A stretch of DNA of 64,000 nucleotides from NCBI GenBank assembly GCA_964560875.1, contig CAZLMW010000004.1, positions 1-64,000 of the forward strand. Direction: 5' to 3'. The notes under the pieces are model-generated. The model was not told the DNA's origin. It saw only the letters and a list, made by a program, of their open reading frames with translations, and did not search any database. Source of the stretch: CAZLMW01 sp964560875. Its GTDB lineage: Bacteria > Myxococcota_A > UBA9042. Both the position numbers and the translations under genes were made by a program. This document shows positions 38,065-46,721 of the stretch, in pieces; the first letter of the stretch is position 1, and each line of letters opens with the position of its first letter.

Positions 38065-38079
38065 TCAACACAGTGTTGA
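38065..38079. promoter_or_regulatory. TetR-type operator copy 3
   Basis: TCAACACAGTGTTGA, a perfect 7-bp inverted repeat around one base. Its last bases overlap the first 18-bp tandem repeat unit. Confidence 0.6.
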
Positions 38080-38164
38080 GGAATGGTATCGGGTTGAGGA
38101 ATGGTATCGGGTTGAGGAATGGTATCGGGTTGAGGAATGGTGTCGGGTTGAGGAATGGTGTCGG
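38075..38164 (+). repeat. five tandem copies of an 18-bp unit in the tetR leader
   Basis: The unit GTTGAGGAATGGTATCGG occurs five times without gaps; copies 4 and 5 share A-to-G at one position. The unit is six codons long, so copy number change keeps frame. In the tetR frame it reads LRNGIG, open from a GTG at 38073. Each unit also carries GAGGAATGG, which resembles a ribosome site beside an ATG. Confidence 0.95.
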
Positions 38165-38183
38165 GCCATTCAGGGAAGGGGTG

Positions 38184-38945
38184 ATGGCACGAACGGTCGA
38201 CAAGGCGCGACACGCAGAGCTCGCGAACAAGGCGTTGGAAGCGATTCGAAAACGTGGCGTCCACGGCGTCACGATGCGCGACATCGCCGAAGATCTTGGG
38301 ATCAAGCGGTCCACGCTCTACTGGTATTTCAAGGGCCTTGGCGACGTCTTCGATGTTGTGCTCACCGACCTCCTCGAGCGACAGACCGCGTTCGTGATGC
38401 AGCGCCTTGACGGCGTCGACCACCCGATCGTGCTGTTGGACGCGTGGATGCGCGCCATGCTCGATTTCTACGCCGACGACCCCCAGCTCATCCAGGTCCT
38501 CGCCCAGCTCTGGGCAGCCGGTCGCTCCGACTCCACCGATGGCGTCGTCAAAGCCGCGCTCGATGAGTTCCTGCCGCTACGAGATATGGCCGTACACGCC
38601 ATCGAAATGGGAATCGATGCCGGTCAGGTTGCGCCGTGTGACGCCGCCGGGCTCGTCGATTTGTGCGCGTCCCTGGTCGACGGTGTGCTCATCCACCAGG
38701 TGAGTCGCAACGTGCAGACAGCGCCGATGCTCAGCGTATTCCAGCGGCAGGTCCTACAGCCGCTCCATCTCGGTGACTGGACGCCCGAACCGATCGGTGC
38801 CTGCCCGCCGCCATCTGCGCTGTTTGCTCAAGCCGTCACGCGTCCATCGGGGGCGGGAATCGAAGCCGGAGACGTCGTGCTTGATGACGAAGTCGCGCCT
38901 CAGCAAGTGGTCAGACCACGCGGCAACTGGCTGGAATTGGATTAG
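38184..38945 (+). CDS. TetR-family transcriptional regulator
   Basis: A 253-residue regulator. The N-terminal helix-turn-helix reads GVTMRDIAEDLGIKRSTLYW, followed by YFKGLGDVFDVVL, typical of TetR. The C-terminal ligand domain is helical and does not reveal the ligand. A last segment of about 45 residues is unusual in length. AAGGGG precedes the ATG at 38184. The same frame is open through the 18-bp repeats to a GTG at 38073, which would add 37 residues. Three palindromes upstream suggest autoregulation. It is followed after 29 bp by the C45 acyltransferase gene. Confidence 0.88.
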   Translation: MARTVDKARHAELANKALEAIRKRGVHGVTMRDIAEDLGIKRSTLYWYFKGLGDVFDVVLTDLLERQTAFVMQRLDGVDHPIVLLDAWMRAMLDFYADDPQLIQVLAQLWAAGRSDSTDGVVKAALDEFLPLRDMAVHAIEMGIDAGQVAPCDAAGLVDLCASLVDGVLIHQVSRNVQTAPMLSVFQRQVLQPLHLGDWTPEPIGACPPPSALFAQAVTRPSGAGIEAGDVVLDDEVAPQQVVRPRGNWLELD

Positions 38946-38974
38946 ATTTGCCCGCAATGGGCTGGAGGTTCGCC

Positions 38975-40774
38975 ATGTTTACGAACATCCCTGCGAGTTC
39001 ACAAGCGCTCACGAGCCAAACGGCAGCGCCTACCGACGCGCCACGTGCCGACCGACGGCCCCGGCCGATTCGCGCGGTTCACCTGGCCGGAAGCCAAGCG
39101 GAAATGGGCGCCCAACATGGGTCGCTCGCGGCCGAGATGGGCGATTGGCATCAAGCGGCAGCGTTCTATGGCCTGATGATCGAAAGGCTGCTCAAGGGCA
39201 GCTACGCAGATCCGATGGAGAGGGCATGGCCGATGTTGCTTCGACCCGCGTTCGACGTCGCGCTGCGTCGCCTGGAAGCCGCCCGCCCGACGGAGTTCCG
39301 CGCGCGCACGGAGGCTTTCTTCAGGTCGCTCGGACTGCCCGCGTCACGCTCCCGCCAGATGCAAGTCATGGACGTGTTCCAGAACATCGTCGGCACCGCT
39401 GGGCGTCTCGGACTGGGGCCGTTCGCTGCCCGGATGGCGACTCGGGTGCCGCCGGCCTGTTCGTCGTTGGCCATTTGGAACGATGGCACCGCCGATGGCC
39501 GCTTGTTGCACGGCCGAAACTTCGACTTCCCGGGCACGGGCATCTGGGACGAGCGTCCGGTCGTCGTGTTCTGCACACCCCCAAGCGGTCTGCGATACGG
39601 ATTCGTCAGCACGTCCGGGGCCGACACGCCCGGCGTCACCTGCTTCAACGAGGCCGGCATCGCGCTCACGGCCCACACCCGATTTCATCGCGACGTCGCG
39701 TTCTCCAGCAGCTCGATCGTAGACATGGGCCACGACGTGGTCCGGCGCGTGTCAACTCTGGCCGAAGCGATCAAAGTATTATCCGAACACCGTTCGGCTT
39801 CAAGCTGGGGACTGCTGATTTCGTCCGCCAGAGAACGGGACTCCGTTGTCGTTGAGCTGACCGCTGCCGGACAGGCCGTGATTCGACCGGAAGCAGACGC
39901 GAGTGGCCGCCCAAACCCCTGGCGGAGCTGCACGAACCACTACCTCGACGCCGGCCTCGCAGAGCGTGAGCTCGTACCGTCGCCCGGCTTCGAGATCCAT
40001 TGCCGCGGGCGCATGGCTCGGTTGGAGCAGGTCGCGACCGATGGACTGGAACGCGGTGGCGTGACCTTGCAGGAGGTTCAAGCGTTGCTGGGCGACCATA
40101 TCGACGCAGAGGTGCCCGGGTTCGAGAGGGCCGCCGGCGCGGTGCTGGGCCAGGCGACCAGCGTGCAGTCCGTGGTTGTCGATGCTGAACAGTCGGTCAT
40201 TCACGTGGCGAATGGCGCCGTGCCGACCGGGCGTGGTCCGTGGGTCGCTGTGCCTTTCGAGTGGTCAGACCAACCGGGCTGGCATCAGCTTGAGCTGGCG
40301 GCAACCGAGGCCCCATCCACGTCGCGATTCCTCAAGGGGCGGCCCGCTGATGCGTACGCGTGTTACGTCGAAGCGGCCCGTCGCGAAGGGCTCGGCCAAA
40401 CCCCGGATCGCGTCTGTGGGCCGCTCCGCCAGGCGGTGACGCTCGACCCTGACGAACCCAGCTACCGCCTGCTGATCGGCGGCATGTGTCTTCGCGACGG
40501 GGCGGCCTCCGAAGCTGTCGACCACTTCGCGACCGGCATCGCCAACGAACCCAACCGCTTTTATCGCGGCCAGCTGCAACTCTGGGGTTCGCGCGCGGCC
40601 GAAATCGCTGGACGCCCTGATACCGCCCGGCAGTGGCGGCGGGCTGTTATCGGCAACGCACACCCTTTGCTCGAACGCTATCGCCGATCGGCCGAACACG
40701 AGTCGGTTCGCGGATTGTCGCAGAGCCGGTTCCGCGCGATGCCCGTTCATGTGGCCATGGGTGATGTGGGATGA
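38975..40774 (+). CDS. C45-family Ntn acyltransferase/hydrolase with C-terminal TPR-like region
   Basis: A 599-residue protein of the C45 (acyl-CoA:6-aminopenicillanate acyltransferase-like) Ntn group. These proteins cleave themselves before a Cys that becomes the nucleophile; here PPACSSLAIWND (Cys about 162) is that site, followed by LLHGRNFDFPG, another signature. GVTCFNEAGIALTAHTR and WRSCTNHY also fit. Substrates in the family are amides such as beta-lactams, N-acyl amino acids or peptides; this one is unknown. The C-terminal 150 residues look like TPR helices. There is no signal peptide. GGAGG before the ATG at 38975 decides the start. It is probably controlled by the TetR-like gene upstream. 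Confidence 0.8.
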   Translation: MFTNIPASSQALTSQTAAPTDAPRADRRPRPIRAVHLAGSQAEMGAQHGSLAAEMGDWHQAAAFYGLMIERLLKGSYADPMERAWPMLLRPAFDVALRRLEAARPTEFRARTEAFFRSLGLPASRSRQMQVMDVFQNIVGTAGRLGLGPFAARMATRVPPACSSLAIWNDGTADGRLLHGRNFDFPGTGIWDERPVVVFCTPPSGLRYGFVSTSGADTPGVTCFNEAGIALTAHTRFHRDVAFSSSSIVDMGHDVVRRVSTLAEAIKVLSEHRSASSWGLLISSARERDSVVVELTAAGQAVIRPEADASGRPNPWRSCTNHYLDAGLAERELVPSPGFEIHCRGRMARLEQVATDGLERGGVTLQEVQALLGDHIDAEVPGFERAAGAVLGQATSVQSVVVDAEQSVIHVANGAVPTGRGPWVAVPFEWSDQPGWHQLELAATEAPSTSRFLKGRPADAYACYVEAARREGLGQTPDRVCGPLRQAVTLDPDEPSYRLLIGGMCLRDGAASEAVDHFATGIANEPNRFYRGQLQLWGSRAAEIAGRPDTARQWRRAVIGNAHPLLERYRRSAEHESVRGLSQSRFRAMPVHVAMGDVG

Positions 40775-40816
40775 CCCGCCCACGGCGCGGTTGACCTGTC
40801 CAGCCAGCGTGCGACG

Positions 40817-43800
40817 ATGCGCGCGACCATGAAAACGCTGCACCACCCGCCAATTCGCTCGCTATCATCCGTTTCGCCGCGCAACCAGGGGTCGGCTCCG
40901 TGGTCTGCCGGCATTATCGCCAGTTGCCTCGCTTTGCTGATGATGGCGGCTTGCTCAGACATCGTGCCCGATGCCGCCAAGTTCGCGCCCGGCTTCGGTG
41001 GTCCTGACAGCGGTGGCGAGGCGGACGCAGCCGACGCAGGTTCAGCAGACAGTGGTTCGGCAGACACTGGGACAACGGATGCGGTTCCAAGCGACACGAC
41101 GAGCGGGGACGCCGGCGCCAAGGAATGCACGACCGCCGCGGATTGCGAGAAGACCAAGGGCGCGGCCCCCAAGTGCCAGGAGCACGCGTGCAGCCAGGCG
41201 GGCGTTTGTTCGTTCATCAAGGTGGCGGACAAGAAGCCGTGCAACGACGGCGACGCGTGCAGTGGAGAAGACCATTGCGTCGACGGGAGCTGCAAGGGCA
41301 CGCCCGGCAGCAAGTGCGACGACAACAATGCGTGCACGACCGACACCTGCGATCCCAAAACCGGCTCATGCGACAACGACACAAAGCTCGACGGACCCAA
41401 GCACAAATGCGATGACGGCGACTCCTGTACGACTGGCGACGTCTGCAAGAACGGAGTATGCGCCCCAGGCACCGACACGTGCGTCTGCAAGATCGACGCG
41501 GACTGTGCGGGCAAATCGAAGGCTACCAAGTGCCTTGGCACGCTCTATTGCGACAAGACGGTCAAGGACCACCAATGCCAGGTCAACCCCGCGACGGTCG
41601 CCTTTTGCTCGACGCTCAAGGACACCATCTGCAAGAAGAACGCGTGCGACAAGGTGACCGGGTCGTGCGCCAAAGTGCCGTGGTACCAGGCAACCGTGCA
41701 GTGCGAGAAGCTGGCCCCTGGGCTCAACTGCATCGGCGAGAAGGACGGCGACCAGTGCTGCTTTGTCGGCGTCGACCTGACCAAGAAGTTCCCGACGAAG
41801 GCCCATCCGTGCACCGACGGCGACTCGTGCACGGTTACCAGCTGCAAGGCGGACGGAAGCTGTGTGCCGCAGACCAACCTGTGCAGCTGTTCGACGATCG
41901 CGGACTGCGCCAAGAAGGAAGACGGCGACCCGTGCAACGGCACGCTTTACTGTGACATCACGCAGGCGAAACCGACGTGCGTGGTCAACCCGGCAAGCGT
42001 CGTGAAGTGCGCCGACGTCGACAACACGGTTTGCAAGCAGAACGTCTGCGACAAGCAGGACGGCACGTGCAAATGGGTGATCACGAAGACGAAGTTCAAG
42101 GCCTGTACGGACAACAACCCGTGCACAGTGGGCGACACGTGCAACAATACCAGCGGGGCGTGCGATCCTGGGACGGACACCTGCACGTGCAAAGCGGATA
42201 GCGATTGCGCGTCGTTCGATGACGGTGACCCGTGCAACGGTACGTTTTTCTGCGACAAGTCCGGCAAGCAGCCAGCCTGCAAGGTCAATCCCAAGACGAT
42301 CGTCGTGTGCAGCGTGGCCGACGATGACAGCTGCAAGGCCAACCGCTGCGACAAGAAGACGGGCAAGTGCGCGTTCGACCACAGCGACAAGTTCACGACG
42401 TGCAACGCGGACGGCAATCCGTGCACGTCCGGCGACTACTGCGACGGCAAAGGCAAGTGCATCGTCGGAACGCACATCTGTACGTGTGAGAAGGACGCCG
42501 ACTGCGCCAAGAGCGACGACGGGGATGCCTGCAACGGCACCCTGCAATGCGACACGAAGGTTGTGCCCCCGCGGTGTGTCATCAACGACAAGACGATCGT
42601 CAAATGCGACGGCACCAACGACACGACGTGCGCCAAGAATGTGTGCAACAAGAAGACTGGCAAGTGCGGGACCGTCAACGCGTCGTCGAACGTGCTGTGC
42701 AGCGATGGGGAACCCTGTACGGTCGGCGACAGCTGCGATGCGGGCAAATGCGCGCCGGGGACGGACACCTGCGTTTGCAAAGAAGACGCCGACTGCAAGG
42801 ACGATGCGAACCCCTGCAACGGCGTGGATTTCTGCGACAAGGCCGCGGGCAAGTGCAAGGCCAACCCCAAGACGGTCGTGACCTGCGACACCTCCAAGGA
42901 CAAGGGATGCGCGAAGAACACGTGTGACCTCAAGACAGGCAAATGTGCGCTCGCGGGCGATGGCAGTTGCGCCAAGAAGTCCGCCTGCGCGTTCAACGCC
43001 TGCGACACCGCGACAGGCAGCTGCAAGGAGACGGGTAAGTTTGCCGACGGAACGGCGTGCGGCAGTGGCGGCGCGTGCGTGGCTGGGGCGTGCAAACCCG
43101 CGGTGGCGGGCATGGTCCTGGTCGCAGGTGGAGAGGCCTACATCGGGTGCAACAAGGAGCTCGACGCCAAGTGCGCGGCGAATGCGGACGAAAACGGCCA
43201 GGCCAAGATCCAGCTCAGTCCGTTCTACATGGACGTTTTTGAGGTCACAGTCGCGGAGTTCGACGCGTGCGTCACGGCTGGCAAATGCAAGAAGCCGGCG
43301 GCGACGGGTGCGAAGTGCAACCACGGCAAGACCAACCGCGGCAACCATCCGATCAACTGTGTCACGTTCGCGGAAGCTCAGGGCTACTGCGCCGCGCAAG
43401 GCAAGAACTTGCCAACGGAAGCCCAGTGGGAAGCCGCCGCGCGCGGAGTGTGCTCGCATTGGGGCGTGGACTGCGCCAAGAAGGTCGCGACGTGGCCGTG
43501 GGGCGAAGTCGCCGCCAACTGTGCGATGGCCATCGTTAAAGACGGCGGGAAAGAAGGCTGTGGAGCCGATTCAACCCACCCTGTCGGCGCGCGGCCCAAG
43601 GACGAAAGCCCGCACGGCGTCCGCGACATGGGCGGCAGCGTCAGCGAGTGGACGCTCGATTGGTATGACAAGTCGGCATACGGTGGCTTCGCCGGGAAGA
43701 CGGACCCGCAGCACACGACGAAGGTTGCCGCCCGCGTCATCCGTGGCGGCAACCTCAAAGAATCTGCGGACCGAGCACGCGCTGGCAATCGAGAAGCCCA

Positions 43801-43858
43801 CGATCCAGCGTCGTCGGACTACACCATCGGATTCCGCTGCGCGAACATCGCCAAATAG
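40817..43858 (+). CDS. cysteine-repeat lipoprotein with C-terminal FGE-sulfatase-like domain
   Basis: A 1013-residue predicted lipoprotein. The signal segment ends in LLMMAACSD (Cys46; start at 40829 also possible), then an Asp/Ala/Ser linker and about 650 residues of cysteine repeats that alternate CDDGDxCTTGxxC and DADCxxxxDGDPCNGTLYCD units. From about residue 767 there is a formylglycine-generating-enzyme/sulfatase-modifying-factor fold: LVAGGEAYIGCN, FYMDVFEVTVAEFDACV, NLPTEAQWEAAARG, GVRDMGGSVSEWTLDWYD and a final GFRCANI. The Cys pair that makes true FGE catalytic is absent, so a binding or structural role is more likely. Confidence 0.85.
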   Translation: MRATMKTLHHPPIRSLSSVSPRNQGSAPWSAGIIASCLALLMMAACSDIVPDAAKFAPGFGGPDSGGEADAADAGSADSGSADTGTTDAVPSDTTSGDAGAKECTTAADCEKTKGAAPKCQEHACSQAGVCSFIKVADKKPCNDGDACSGEDHCVDGSCKGTPGSKCDDNNACTTDTCDPKTGSCDNDTKLDGPKHKCDDGDSCTTGDVCKNGVCAPGTDTCVCKIDADCAGKSKATKCLGTLYCDKTVKDHQCQVNPATVAFCSTLKDTICKKNACDKVTGSCAKVPWYQATVQCEKLAPGLNCIGEKDGDQCCFVGVDLTKKFPTKAHPCTDGDSCTVTSCKADGSCVPQTNLCSCSTIADCAKKEDGDPCNGTLYCDITQAKPTCVVNPASVVKCADVDNTVCKQNVCDKQDGTCKWVITKTKFKACTDNNPCTVGDTCNNTSGACDPGTDTCTCKADSDCASFDDGDPCNGTFFCDKSGKQPACKVNPKTIVVCSVADDDSCKANRCDKKTGKCAFDHSDKFTTCNADGNPCTSGDYCDGKGKCIVGTHICTCEKDADCAKSDDGDACNGTLQCDTKVVPPRCVINDKTIVKCDGTNDTTCAKNVCNKKTGKCGTVNASSNVLCSDGEPCTVGDSCDAGKCAPGTDTCVCKEDADCKDDANPCNGVDFCDKAAGKCKANPKTVVTCDTSKDKGCAKNTCDLKTGKCALAGDGSCAKKSACAFNACDTATGSCKETGKFADGTACGSGGACVAGACKPAVAGMVLVAGGEAYIGCNKELDAKCAANADENGQAKIQLSPFYMDVFEVTVAEFDACVTAGKCKKPAATGAKCNHGKTNRGNHPINCVTFAEAQGYCAAQGKNLPTEAQWEAAARGVCSHWGVDCAKKVATWPWGEVAANCAMAIVKDGGKEGCGADSTHPVGARPKDESPHGVRDMGGSVSEWTLDWYDKSAYGGFAGKTDPQHTTKVAARVIRGGNLKESADRARAGNREAHDPASSDYTIGFRCANIAK

Positions 43859-43894
43859 TGCGCTTGTCTGCCCTGGCCCAGCGGTAACAGTCGC

Positions 43895-45478
43895 TCAGGC
43901 GCCGTACCTTTCGGCGTATTCGTCGTAGGGACCCTTGAAGTCGATGATCTCGCCGTCGCGAATCGACCAGATGCGATTGCACGCCTCCGACAAGAGCGCG
44001 CGGTCGTGGGTCACGACAAACAACGTTCCCTGGTAGGCCGCGAGGCCATCCGCCAGTGCGGCGATCGATTCGAGGTCGAGGTGGTTGGTCGGTTCGTCGA
44101 GGACGAGCGTGTTCGGTGCTTCGAGCATCATCTTGCACATCAACATACGGACGCGCTCGCCACCGCTGAGCGTGGCCGTCGGTTTCGTGCCCTCGTCGCC
44201 GCGAAACAACATTCGCCCTAACAGTGCTCGGATAATCTCGAACTCGGCGCCCGGTTTGAAGCCGTGCAGCCAGTGATCGATCGTGTTGCCAGGCTCGATT
44301 GTCCCCTCGTGTTCCTGGGGCAAGTAGCCCATGTCCACGCCGTCTGACCATTCGTAGCGGCCGTCGTCGGGTTCGTACTCGCCGAGCAGGACTTTCACCA
44401 ACGTCGTCTTGCCGACGCCGTCACGGCCGATGATTCCGATGCGATCCCCGCGGTTGACGTGCGCACGGAACCCGCTCCAAAGCAGCTCTTCGCCAAAACC
44501 TTTGCTGATCTCCTGGACGTCGACGATGTGCTTGCCGCTCTCCGCGCCGACGGGAAACCGAATGTATGGCCGCGCGATATTGCTGCGTTTGATGTCGGAG
44601 GTCTTGAGCTTCTCGAGGCGCTTTTTGCGCGATTGCACCTGGCTGGCGCGCGAACCGGCGGAGAACCGCTGAATGAACTCGTTGAGCTGCGAGATCTTCT
44701 TGCGCTTCTCGTGCTCCTGCTGGTCGAGCCGCGAGCGGATCTGCGCCTTGGTGCGCACCATGTCGTCGTACGCGCCCGGGTACGTGATGATCGTCTCGTA
44801 GTCGATGTCGGCGATGTGCGTGCAGATGCTGTTGAGGAAGCGGCGATCGTGGCTGATGACGACGAGGATGCCGCGGTAGCGCACGAGGTACTCCTCGAGC
44901 CATTCGATCGTGTCGAGGTCGAGGTGGTTGGTCGGTTCGTCGAGGAGCATCGCGTCGGGCTTGCCGAACAGCGATTGGGCGAGCAGCACGCGCACCTTCA
45001 TGCCGCCCGATAGGTCGGCCATCTTCGCTTCGAACAGGTCTTCGCCGATGCCGAGGCCGCTGAGCAACGCTTCGGCTTCCGATTCGGCCGTGTAGCCGTC
45101 CTCTTCGGCCACCACGACCTCGATCTCGGCCAGACGCATCCCCATCTCGTCGGTGAACTCGGTCTCGGACTGCGCGTAGAGCTCGTCGCGTTCGACCATG
45201 GCGGCCCACAGCGCTGCGTTGCCCATGAGCACGGTGTCGCGCACGCCATTGGCGTTGAATTTGCTGTGGTCCTGCTCAAGCACCGTCATCTTCCGGGGCG
45301 TGCGAACCGTGCCTTCGTCCGGCTCGATCGCGCCCGAGATGATGCGCATGAACGTCGATTTGCCCGAGCCGTTGGGGCCGGTCAGACCGTAGCGGTTGCC
45401 GGGAGCGAACGAGGTGTTGACGTTCTCGAAGAGCTTGCGCCCACCGAATGCCTTGGTGACGCCGGCGACCGTGATCAT
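43895..45478 (-). CDS. ABC-F family ATPase (YbiT-like)
   Basis: A 527-residue soluble ABC-F protein with two ATPase domains and no membrane part. Walker A sites are GPNGSGKST (about 34-42) and GRDGVGKTT (second half). Signatures are LSGGMKVRVLLAQ and LSGGERVRMLMCK. Both Walker B regions read LDEPTNHLDL. The interdomain linker is charged and helical (RLDQQEHEKRKKISQLNEF). ABC-F proteins bind the ribosomal E site and relieve stalled translation. Length and linker resemble YbiT. Upstream is divergent pyrB. It is convergent with the lipoprotein gene. Confidence 0.93.
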   Translation of the reverse strand: MITVAGVTKAFGGRKLFENVNTSFAPGNRYGLTGPNGSGKSTFMRIISGAIEPDEGTVRTPRKMTVLEQDHSKFNANGVRDTVLMGNAALWAAMVERDELYAQSETEFTDEMGMRLAEIEVVVAEEDGYTAESEAEALLSGLGIGEDLFEAKMADLSGGMKVRVLLAQSLFGKPDAMLLDEPTNHLDLDTIEWLEEYLVRYRGILVVISHDRRFLNSICTHIADIDYETIITYPGAYDDMVRTKAQIRSRLDQQEHEKRKKISQLNEFIQRFSAGSRASQVQSRKKRLEKLKTSDIKRSNIARPYIRFPVGAESGKHIVDVQEISKGFGEELLWSGFRAHVNRGDRIGIIGRDGVGKTTLVKVLLGEYEPDDGRYEWSDGVDMGYLPQEHEGTIEPGNTIDHWLHGFKPGAEFEIIRALLGRMLFRGDEGTKPTATLSGGERVRMLMCKMMLEAPNTLVLDEPTNHLDLESIAALADGLAAYQGTLFVVTHDRALLSEACNRIWSIRDGEIIDFKGPYDEYAERYGA

Positions 45479-45718
45479 GGGGGGCTCCTGGAATTGGGGA
45501 CGAGTGCGCCGCGCCGATCGCCCGTTTCGGGACGCGCCGTCTCTGCGTTGACGGTGCGCGGATCCGGCGGCGGCCGCGCGTCATAAGGCTTTTGCCGTCG
45601 ACAATCAAGCGGCGCGGCTTCGTGGCTGAACTTACGCGCACGTGGCGCTTGCGATCTCGGCGCGGATCGGGCATTTGCGGCGCGGATCCTTTGGTCGGTC
45701 CGCCAGCCAGGAGAGCCG

Positions 45719-46705
45719 ATGAATACCCGCCTACGCGTTCCGACGAGCCCCCACCTGCCATTTGGCGACCGACGTGACGCGCCGTTCTACGGTAAGCACA
45801 TCGTCTCGGTGAGCCAGTTCCGGCGGGCTGATCTCCAGTACATCTTCGGCGTCGCCCACGAGATGCGGGAGATGGTGCAGCGCGTCGGTTCGTTCGATCT
45901 CTTGAAGGGCAAGATCCTCGTGAATCTCTTTTACGAGCCGTCCACGCGCACCGCATCGAGCTTCACGGCGGCGATGGAGCGTCTTGGCGGTAGCGTGATT
46001 CCGATCAGTGAAGTTCGCTATTCATCTGTTTCGAAAGGAGAATCACTTCCGGACACTGTTCGGACTTTGGAGTGCTACGCCGACGTTATCGTGCTGCGAC
46101 ATCACCGCGTTGGCGCTGCAGCCGAAGCGGCCAGGTATCTGCGTAAACCGGTGATCAACGCGGGCGACGGGCAGGGCGAGCACCCAACGCAAGCTCTGTT
46201 GGACCTGTTCACGATCGTCGAAGAAGCCGGACGCGTAGACGGCCTGACGATCACGATGCTCGGCGATCTCAAGTACGGACGGACAGTCCATTCGCTGGCG
46301 CGCTTGCTGACGTTGTTCGACGTCAAACTGAACTTCGTTTCGCCCGACATCCTGCGACTGCCTCAAAAGCTCATCTCGGAGCTCGACGAAGCCGGCACGC
46401 CCTACCAGCAGCACCGCGATCTCGAAGCCGTGCTTGGACGAACCGACGTGCTGTATGTAACCCGCGTGCAGAAAGAGCGATTCGAGGACCCCGCCGCCTA
46501 CGACGACGTCAAGGACGCGTACGTGATCACGCCCGAAACGATGCGCCAGGCCCGTCCGGGAATGGTCCTCATGCACCCGCTGCCGCGTGTTGGCGAGATC
46601 AGCATGGATGTGGATTCCGATCCGCGGGCGGCGTATTTCCGACAAGCGGAATACGGCATGTACGTCCGCATGGCTTTGCTCGCGATGGTGCTCGGCAAGG
46701 CGTAG
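45719..46705 (+). CDS. pyrB: aspartate carbamoyltransferase catalytic subunit
   Basis: A 328-residue transcarbamylase converting carbamoyl phosphate and aspartate to carbamoyl aspartate. The carbamoyl phosphate site is FYEPSTRTASSF, and VLRHHRVGA, GEHPTQALLDLFTI and MHPLPRVGEI complete the active site. The absence of an ornithine-type motif and the pyrimidine neighbours fix the assignment. AGGAGA precedes the ATG. No pyrI is next to it. It is followed after 16 bp by the pyrF-pyrE fusion. The 240-bp divergent region upstream shows no clear promoter or attenuator. Confidence 0.95.
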   Translation: MNTRLRVPTSPHLPFGDRRDAPFYGKHIVSVSQFRRADLQYIFGVAHEMREMVQRVGSFDLLKGKILVNLFYEPSTRTASSFTAAMERLGGSVIPISEVRYSSVSKGESLPDTVRTLECYADVIVLRHHRVGAAAEAARYLRKPVINAGDGQGEHPTQALLDLFTIVEEAGRVDGLTITMLGDLKYGRTVHSLARLLTLFDVKLNFVSPDILRLPQKLISELDEAGTPYQQHRDLEAVLGRTDVLYVTRVQKERFEDPAAYDDVKDAYVITPETMRQARPGMVLMHPLPRVGEISMDVDSDPRAAYFRQAEYGMYVRMALLAMVLGKA

Positions 46706-46721
46706 TAGCCACGGAGCTGAA

